Position numbers and translations under genes: made by a program
In this document: one piece after another, positions 13,449 to 17,073 of the stretch
How positions within the stretch are numbered: the first letter of the stretch is position 1
How the letters are laid out: every line of letters starts with the position of its first letter
Source of the DNA: an uncultured Clostridia bacterium
GTDB lineage: Bacteria > Bacillota > Clostridia > TANB77 > CAG-508
NCBI GenBank assembly: GCA_948976265.1
Contig: CARFUA010000001.1
Coordinates: 28,121 to 45,193, forward strand
DNA length: 17,073 bases
Reading direction: 5' to 3'
The notes under the pieces: model-generated
The model's input: only the letters and a program-made list of their open reading frames with translations
Told to the model about the DNA's origin: nothing
The model's database searches: none

Positions 13449-13676
13449 ATGAAAAAGAAAAAGGGAATTACAAAAACACAAGCGAAGGAATTAGCAAAAG
13501 ATTTAATACAAGAAAGATTTTCTGTAATGTATTATGTATTAGTAGATATAGACAAGTGGTCTACAAGTGAATGGGCGAAATATACAGAAGAAGAAAGAGA
13601 TTTAATCTCAAATGAATTAGATAAGATTTCTACATCTATGTTAAAGAGAATAGGAAGAAGTTACTATACAAAATAA
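13449..13676 (+). CDS. Small phage-like protein, 75 aa
   Basis: A strong GAAGGGGGG site (13431-13439) precedes ATG 13449. The product has a basic start (MKKKKGITKTQAKELAKDLI), a Trp-containing middle (DIDKWSTSEWAKYTEEERDL) and a helical end (NELDKISTSMLKRIGRSYYT). It ends 19 nt before the small recombinase and is probably co-transcribed with it from the promoter at 13376-13420. No named family is recognised; its size and place next to a recombinase make a directionality or accessory factor conceivable. Confidence 0.55.
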   Translation: MKKKKGITKTQAKELAKDLIQERFSVMYYVLVDIDKWSTSEWAKYTEEERDLISNELDKISTSMLKRIGRSYYTK

Positions 13677-13695
13677 TTTATTAGAGGTGGATATT

Positions 13696-14256
13696 ATGAA
13701 TTTAGTTCAACCAATAAGAGATAGAGAGAAATTAGAGGACTTAAAAGAAGAATTAAAGAAAAAGGGATTAAGGAATTATATGTTATTTTTAACTGGATCT
13801 AATTCGGGAATGAGGGTAAGTGATGTTATTAAACTTAATGTAAATGATGTTAGAAATAAAGACGGAACAATGAAATCACATATTATAGTAGTAGAAAAGA
13901 AAACTAAAAAAGTAAAGAAATTTCCTTTATGTAATGATTTATACAAAGAAATGGAAATATATACAAAAAATATGAAAGAAGGAGAGTATTTATTTAAAAG
14001 TAGGAATGGAGAGAACAAACCAATTACAACTACACAAGCATATAGGATTATAAAAAGGGCAAGTGAGAAGGTAGGATTAGAAGAAATAGGAACACACACA
14101 ATGAGAAAAAGTTTTGGTTACCACCACTACCAACAATACAAAGATGTAGCATTATTACAAACAATATATAATCATAGTTCCCCTTCAATTACTTTAAAAT
14201 ATATTGGAATAAATCAAGATAATATTGATTTAGGGTATAGGAATTTTAGTATATAA
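13696..14256 (+). CDS. Compact tyrosine recombinase (catalytic domain only)
   Basis: The start is ATG 13696 with AGAGGTGG 5 nt upstream; an upstream in-frame GTG at 13687 lies inside that site. The 186-aa product is a catalytic domain with little N-terminal DNA-binding part. Box I is TGSNSGMRVSDV (Arg of GMR, about residue 42), the Lys strand is VVEKKTKKVKKFPL, box II is HTMRKSFGYH (H-x-x-R), the second His is YNHSSPSITLKYIGI ('GHSS' is usual; here Asn replaces Gly), and Tyr is in LKYIGI. All R-K-H-R-H-Y positions are present. This short form is common in phages and IMEs of Bacillota, where it can act as integrase or resolvase. It is the recombinase nearest to the att-like repeats (15657-16119), and so is the best candidate for the insertion into virB4. 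Confidence 0.85.
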   Translation: MNLVQPIRDREKLEDLKEELKKKGLRNYMLFLTGSNSGMRVSDVIKLNVNDVRNKDGTMKSHIIVVEKKTKKVKKFPLCNDLYKEMEIYTKNMKEGEYLFKSRNGENKPITTTQAYRIIKRASEKVGLEEIGTHTMRKSFGYHHYQQYKDVALLQTIYNHSSPSITLKYIGINQDNIDLGYRNFSI

Positions 14257-14284
14257 ATATATCTCATTTACAAATTTTTAAATG

Positions 14285-14313
14285 TCTCCTAAAATAATTA
14301 AAAAAAAAGGAGA
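14285..14313 (+). promoter_or_regulatory. Hairpin covering the ribosome site of the 184-aa gene
   Basis: TCTCCT (14285-14290) can pair with AGGAGA (14308-14313), the ribosome site of ATG 14323. The 6-bp stem has a loop of A/T. It may limit translation, but it is short. Confidence 0.35.
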
Positions 14314-14322
14314 TGTAAAGAT

Positions 14323-14877
14323 ATGGAAGAAATATACAAAGAATATAGAGAAAGATTAATAAAAAATAATGTTAGTAGTTTAGAATTAGAAATATTTGAT
14401 ATATTTATAAGGAAAGATTTTATAGAGGACACATTAAAATTTGTTGAATTACTACAAAATAAAGATTATAAAGGAATATTAAAAGAACTTAAATCAATAG
14501 AGAAAAGTCTTTATAATATTAAAGATAGTAAATATACAAGAAATGAACGTTTGGCATATAGCAATATTGCAAGGGGGTATATTATAAGATTACAAAGTAT
14601 AGTAAATAAAGAAGAAGAAACAAGATACGATTTAATAGAACAAGGAGAACAACTATTAAAACAAAAAGATGTAGATGTAGAAGTATATAACAAATGGATT
14701 AAAAAATATAAAAAACATATTATAGAAAATCATAAAAAAGGTAGTAGGGAATATGACTTATTAACTATTTGTAATTTAAGTATTGAAAGTAAATTAGGGG
14801 ATAATATTGAAATAAATAAAATGTTGTTAAGAATGAGTGTCGAATTTGGAAAAGAGATATTAAGTTTTTATGTATAA
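14323..14877 (+). CDS. Uncharacterised helical protein, 184 aa
   Basis: ATG 14323 has AAGGAGA 9 nt upstream. The protein is all-helical, charged and without Cys apart from one (LLTICNLSIE). Recognisable stretches are only descriptive: MEEIYKEYRERLIKNNVSSL, 'VELLQNKDYKGILKEL', 'RGYIIRLQSIVNKEEETRYD' and a basic 'KWIKKYKKHIIENHKKG'. Its pattern of paired amphipathic helices resembles a TPR/helical-bundle scaffold, but no consensus is clear. It lies between the small recombinase and the cysteine-protease-like gene, 15 nt before the latter, so it shares their transcript. Function unknown. Confidence 0.55.
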   Translation: MEEIYKEYRERLIKNNVSSLELEIFDIFIRKDFIEDTLKFVELLQNKDYKGILKELKSIEKSLYNIKDSKYTRNERLAYSNIARGYIIRLQSIVNKEEETRYDLIEQGEQLLKQKDVDVEVYNKWIKKYKKHIIENHKKGSREYDLLTICNLSIESKLGDNIEINKMLLRMSVEFGKEILSFYV

Positions 14878-14891
14878 AGGAAGGTTTAATT

Positions 14892-15299
14892 ATGGAATTT
14901 ATAAAATATAATAATAATCCTAAAAATAAAATAACTAATGATTGTGTTATTAGAGCAATAGCATTAGGAACAAATAGAAACTGGAAAGATATTTATATGG
15001 AATTAACAGAATTAGGGATAGATAAAGGCTTAATGATAAATGATAAGAAAAATTGGAAAATGTATTTAAGAAGATTAGGGTATGAGCAACAAAAAACACC
15101 TAAAAAAGAAAATAATAAAAGATATACAATTCAAGAGTTTTGTAAAGAATTGGCAGAAGAACAAAAAATATATATTATAAGTATAAGAAAACATTTAACA
15201 GTAGTTAAAGATAAAAATCTATATGATACATGGAATTGTAGTAGTAAATGTATGGGGAATTATTGGATAAAAAGTAATAAGATAAAGAAAAGGAAGTAA
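14892..15299 (+). CDS. Papain-like (NlpC/C39-type) cysteine peptidase-like phage protein
   Basis: This 135-aa protein has AAGGAAGG just before ATG 14892. Residues 1-22 (MEFIKYNNNPKNKITNDCVI) contain the typical 'NP-K-N-x-x-T-x-DCVIRAIA' start, in which the Cys (about residue 18) is placed as in papain-like folds. 'KHLTVV' (about 103-108) supplies a His and 'YDTWNCSSK' (about 114-122) an Asp/Asn. The Cys-His-Asp order and the 'GNYWIK' end are what I recall from a small family in clostridial phages and mobile elements. A short product without signal peptide suggests a cytoplasmic role such as protein cleavage or deamidation rather than lysis. The assignment to a fold is by motif, without structure. 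Confidence 0.6.
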   Translation: MEFIKYNNNPKNKITNDCVIRAIALGTNRNWKDIYMELTELGIDKGLMINDKKNWKMYLRRLGYEQQKTPKKENNKRYTIQEFCKELAEEQKIYIISIRKHLTVVKDKNLYDTWNCSSKCMGNYWIKSNKIKKRK

Positions 15300-15303
15300 T
15301 TTA

Positions 15304-15465
15304 ATGATAGAAGAAAAACCAATATGTAGTTATTGTAATAATCAAATAAAAGGGTATGTTGAAACCTCAAAATTAGATAAAAATATTAAATTATGTAGTA
15401 ATTGTTATTATATGGAGATGTTTGAAATAACAATGTCTAAAATAATAAAAGAATGTGAGAGATAA
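15304..15465 (+). CDS. CxxC / CxxC mini-protein, 53 aa
   Basis: AAAGGAAG at the very end of the preceding gene (about 15289-15296) serves ATG 15304, only 4 nt after that gene's stop. The product begins MIEEKPICSYCNNQIKGYVE and then has LCSNCYYMEMF, two CxxC knuckles 27 residues apart, a treble-clef or zinc-ribbon layout of the type seen in phage-encoded zinc proteins. The remaining C-terminal helix (MSKIIKECER) is amphipathic. It is the last convincing gene of the operon. Confidence 0.6.
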   Translation: MIEEKPICSYCNNQIKGYVETSKLDKNIKLCSNCYYMEMFEITMSKIIKECER

Positions 15466-15609
15466 AATGAATTTAAAAGTAAGATTAGATGTTAATTCAT
15501 AGTTAATTAATTGTAAAATAAAAAGAGTAATAGAAAGAGTTAGAAAAGTAGAAAAGATATATGGTTTTTAAGTTATAAAGTTGATATGGATAATAGAATT
15601 ATTTATCTC
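15466..15609. other. Post-operon stretch without gene
   Basis: An ATG at 15467 opens only an 11-codon ORF. The rest is A/T-rich with no ribosome site or promoter that I trust. Confidence 0.4.
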
Positions 15610-15636
15610 AAAATGAGGAATTAAAACCTCATTTTT
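15610..15636 (+). terminator. Terminator ending the right-hand operon
   Basis: Stem AAAATGAGG / CCTCATTTT (15610-15618, 15627-15635) with an 8-nt loop and a T-rich tail (TTTTTCTTTTGG). It closes the transcript that carries the recombinase and the cysteine-protein genes. Confidence 0.75.
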
Positions 15637-15656
15637 CTTTTGGTTTTATTATGTGG

Positions 15657-15760
15657 AAGTCAATAAAAGTCATTAAAAGCTTGTTACTAATATACATACG
15701 ATATACAAAAATGCTTATACTTATTGAAAAATAAGGAGATAATAAATACTTAGACGAAAT
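15657..15760. repeat. Att-like direct repeat, copy 1
   Basis: About 104 bp that recur, without net gap and with scattered mismatches, at 16016-16119 (offset 359). They contain AATAAAAGTCATTAAA, CTAATATACATACGATATAC and, at the right edge (15744-15760), AAATACTTAGACGAAAT. This last stretch equals the virB4 Walker B codons at 16103-16119 except for one base. Likely recombination site DNA: arm sites followed by a core. Confidence 0.65.
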
Positions 15761-16015
15761 ATTTGACTATCATTTTATAAATTAATGAAAGTATTAATAA
15801 AAGCCTAAAAGCATTGGTATTATTATTTTGTGGATTTTTATAAAAAGTTAATAAGGGTTAATAAAAGTCAAAGAAATTGAATAACTAATATACATACGAT
15901 ATACACACAATATACAAAACATAAATTAGAATAAATAAAAACGATTCTATAAGAAATAAAATTTATTAATGAAAAAAAATAAATATCATTTTTAGAAGAA
16001 AAATAATTAATATAA
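15761..16015. repeat. Gene-free spacer with a third, partial att-arm repeat
   Basis: There is no ORF with a ribosome site here. A partial copy of the arm repeat lies at 15857-15904 (TTAATAAAAGTCA... and again CTAATATACATACGATATAC), and a degenerate one at about 15791-15810 (TTAATAAAAGCCTAAAAGC). The stretch looks like the end of one inserted element, or the scar left between two adjacent att sites. Confidence 0.5.
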
Positions 16016-16119
16016 AAGTTAATAAAAGTCATTAAAGGTTAGTTACTAATATACATACGATATACAAAAATGCTTATACTTGTTGAGAGATAAGGGAAGA
16101 AAAAATACTTAGATGAAAT
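16016..16119. repeat. Att-like direct repeat, copy 3, joined to virB4
   Basis: The same 104-bp unit as copy 1, but its right edge (16103-16119, AAATACTTAGATGAAAT) runs in frame into the virB4 3' fragment. This makes it the probable element/host junction. Confidence 0.7.
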
Positions 16120-16477
16120 TTGGCGATTAATTGGTGTTACATCAAGCGGATTTGTGGCTAGTTTTATTTATAAAATTTTTAAAACAATTCGAAAATTTGG
16201 TGGAAGTGCTGTGGCGATAACGCAAGATATTTCTGATTTATTTGGCTTGCAAGAGGGTGCTTATGGAAAAAGTATTTTAAATAATTGCAGTATAAAATCT
16301 TTCTTTTCTTTAGAAGAGGAAAATATTATGGTTCTTGAAAAATATGCCAATATCTCAGAAAAGGAGAGGATTGAAATGAAATCTTTAAAAAGAGGAGAAA
16401 GCCTAATGTTTATAGGCGAAGACCATATTTTAGCTAAAATTGAAGCTTCAGAATACGAAAAAAATTTAATCATATAG
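16094..16477 (+). pseudogene. virB4: 3' fragment of virB4 (conjugation ATPase), cut at Walker B
   Basis: The open frame runs from 16094 (after TAA 16091-16093) to TAA at 16475-16477, with no start before GTG 16154. It translates to KKYLDEIWRLIGVTSSGFVA, 'SFIYKIFKTIRKFGGSAVAI', 'TQDISDLFGLQEGAYGKSIL', 'NNCSIKSFFSLEEENI' and 'KSLKRGESLMFIGEDHIL'. This is the last ~125 residues of a VirB4/TraE-type ATPase, from the Walker B aspartate-glutamate (LDE) through the ITQD motif. VirB4 powers type IV secretion/conjugation. Everything upstream, including Walker A, is missing and replaced by the att-like repeat. The 5' part is presumably outside the window on the left. The fragment cannot be translated from a good start, so the host conjugative element should be transfer-deficient unless the insert excises. 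Confidence 0.85.
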
Positions 16478-16486
16478 GAGGAATAA

Positions 16487-17073
16487 ATGAAAAAAATATT
16501 AACAGCCATTGGAAATCCGATGCTAAATCATAAAATAAAAAATATAGAAAATTATGAACTATTAAATGAAGATATAAAAATAGATGAAGAATTATTAGAA
16601 TGGATAGAGAAAACTCAAGAAGTTGATATTTTATTTTTATGCAGTAATATCATACATAATTATAAAGTTGATGAATTTATCCAAATTATCCGAAAAATAC
16701 AAGAAAATATTTTTATTATATTTTTTAAAGAGGAAAATGTAGAAAGTAATTTAAAAGAAGACGATAATTTAAAAATATATAATTCTTTTGATTTTGATTT
16801 AGAAACTTTAGAAAAAATTTTGCAAAAATTAACTCAAAAAAATATTAGAAAAAATACTTCAAAAATAATTTCAGTTTCAGGTGTAAGTGGAGTGGGAAAA
16901 AGTACATTTTCCACATTTCTTGCAAAAAGTGTGGAAAATCAATTCATAAAAATATTATTAATTGATTTTGATATAGAAGAAAATCAAATTAGAACTTTAT
17001 TAAAAATAAAAAAACAACCCAACAATGTAGAGCAAATAAAAAATATGATTATTCACGTAAGCAAAAATTTAGA
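16487..17073 (+). CDS. ParA/CpaE-like P-loop ATPase of the conjugative element (3' end outside window)
   Basis: ATG 16487 has TAGGAGG (16475-16481) overlapping the virB4 stop, so the two were one operon. The N-terminal ~125 residues (MKKILTAIGNPMLNHKIKNI, then 'VDILFLCSNIIHNY') look like a receiver-like or CpaE N-terminal domain. From about residue 126 the ParA/MinD-type core begins: KIISVSGVSGVGKSTFSTFL (Walker A GVSGVGKST) and 'KILLIDFDIEENQI' (Walker A' / Asp). At least 195 residues are in the window and the frame is open at the end. CpaE/TadZ-like ATPases localise secretion machinery; next to VirB4 it probably helps position the transfer apparatus. Confidence 0.75.
   Translation, partial: MKKILTAIGNPMLNHKIKNIENYELLNEDIKIDEELLEWIEKTQEVDILFLCSNIIHNYKVDEFIQIIRKIQENIFIIFFKEENVESNLKEDDNLKIYNSFDFDLETLEKILQKLTQKNIRKNTSKIISVSGVSGVGKSTFSTFLAKSVENQFIKILLIDFDIEENQIRTLLKIKKQPNNVEQIKNMIIHVSKNL

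Noticed and set aside
15467..15502. 11-codon ORF after the CxxC mini-protein
   Set aside because: Too short, and without any feature of its own.
15657..16119. CRISPR array
   Set aside because: The repeat units are about 100 bp and irregularly spaced, with degenerate copies and no uniform spacers or cas genes; they fit att/arm DNA better.
16261..16509. Minus-strand 82-aa ORF
   Set aside because: Antisense to the virB4 3' end, which is strongly conserved on the plus strand.

Overview
The window is very AT-rich DNA from a low-G+C anaerobe, most likely a Bacillota (Clostridia/Tissierellia-like) or possibly a Fusobacteriota member. The grounds are base composition, AGA-dominated arginine codons, AGGAGG ribosome sites with many TTG/GTG starts, TGA used as a stop, and families (DUF6076-like, DUF6809-like, a Clostridia-type VirB4) typical of such elements. 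I see no housekeeping, rRNA or tRNA genes. Essentially everything is mobile or accessory DNA, apparently stacked integrative elements sitting inside the virB4 gene of a larger conjugative element.

Layout. (1) 1-1447: a minus-strand Cys-cluster protein (DUF6076-like). (2) 1644-6613: a replication/integration module of three small acidic ORFs, a DUF927 AAA+ helicase (Cch-like), a Rep-type initiator, an excisionase-like HTH protein and a tyrosine integrase. Prominent inverted repeats separate helicase from Rep and Rep from Xis. (3) 6656-9658: accessory genes: a minus-strand unknown, a DnaB-core-like ATPase, an AP2-domain protein, a coiled-coil peptide and a ribbon-helix-helix regulator. (4) 9814-15465: a phage/IME-like block with a one-TM peptide, a DUF6809-like protein, an XRE repressor with a clear 13-bp operator pair, a Cys-rich mini-protein, a membrane protein carrying an orphan FtsK-gamma domain, a 348-codon protein, a compact tyrosine recombinase, a papain-like cysteine protein and a CxxC mini-protein. 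(5) 15640-16120: non-coding repeats resembling att-arm DNA. (6) 16094-17073: the 3' end of virB4, cut at its Walker B codons, followed by a ParA/CpaE-like ATPase that runs off the window.

Main discovery candidate. The integrase (5568-6613) reads as a complete 345-aa tyrosine recombinase with R-K-HxxR-H-Y intact only if eight single C bases are skipped. Each lies directly before a glycine codon, so each creates an in-frame CGG: the sites have the form NNN-C-GGN. A ninth identical site (12514) splits a second gene into two ORFs that otherwise form one 348-aa protein. Every in-frame CGG I can find in the window is one of these nine sites; CGG is never used as an ordinary arginine codon. Because the extra base is always in the same codon phase, sequencing noise or random decay are poor explanations. 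The pattern fits +1 recoding of CGG (an unassigned codon, or a CGGN quadruplet read as Gly), possibly making gene expression depend on the host's tRNA set. This is inference from sequence; a systematic assembly artefact remains the main alternative.
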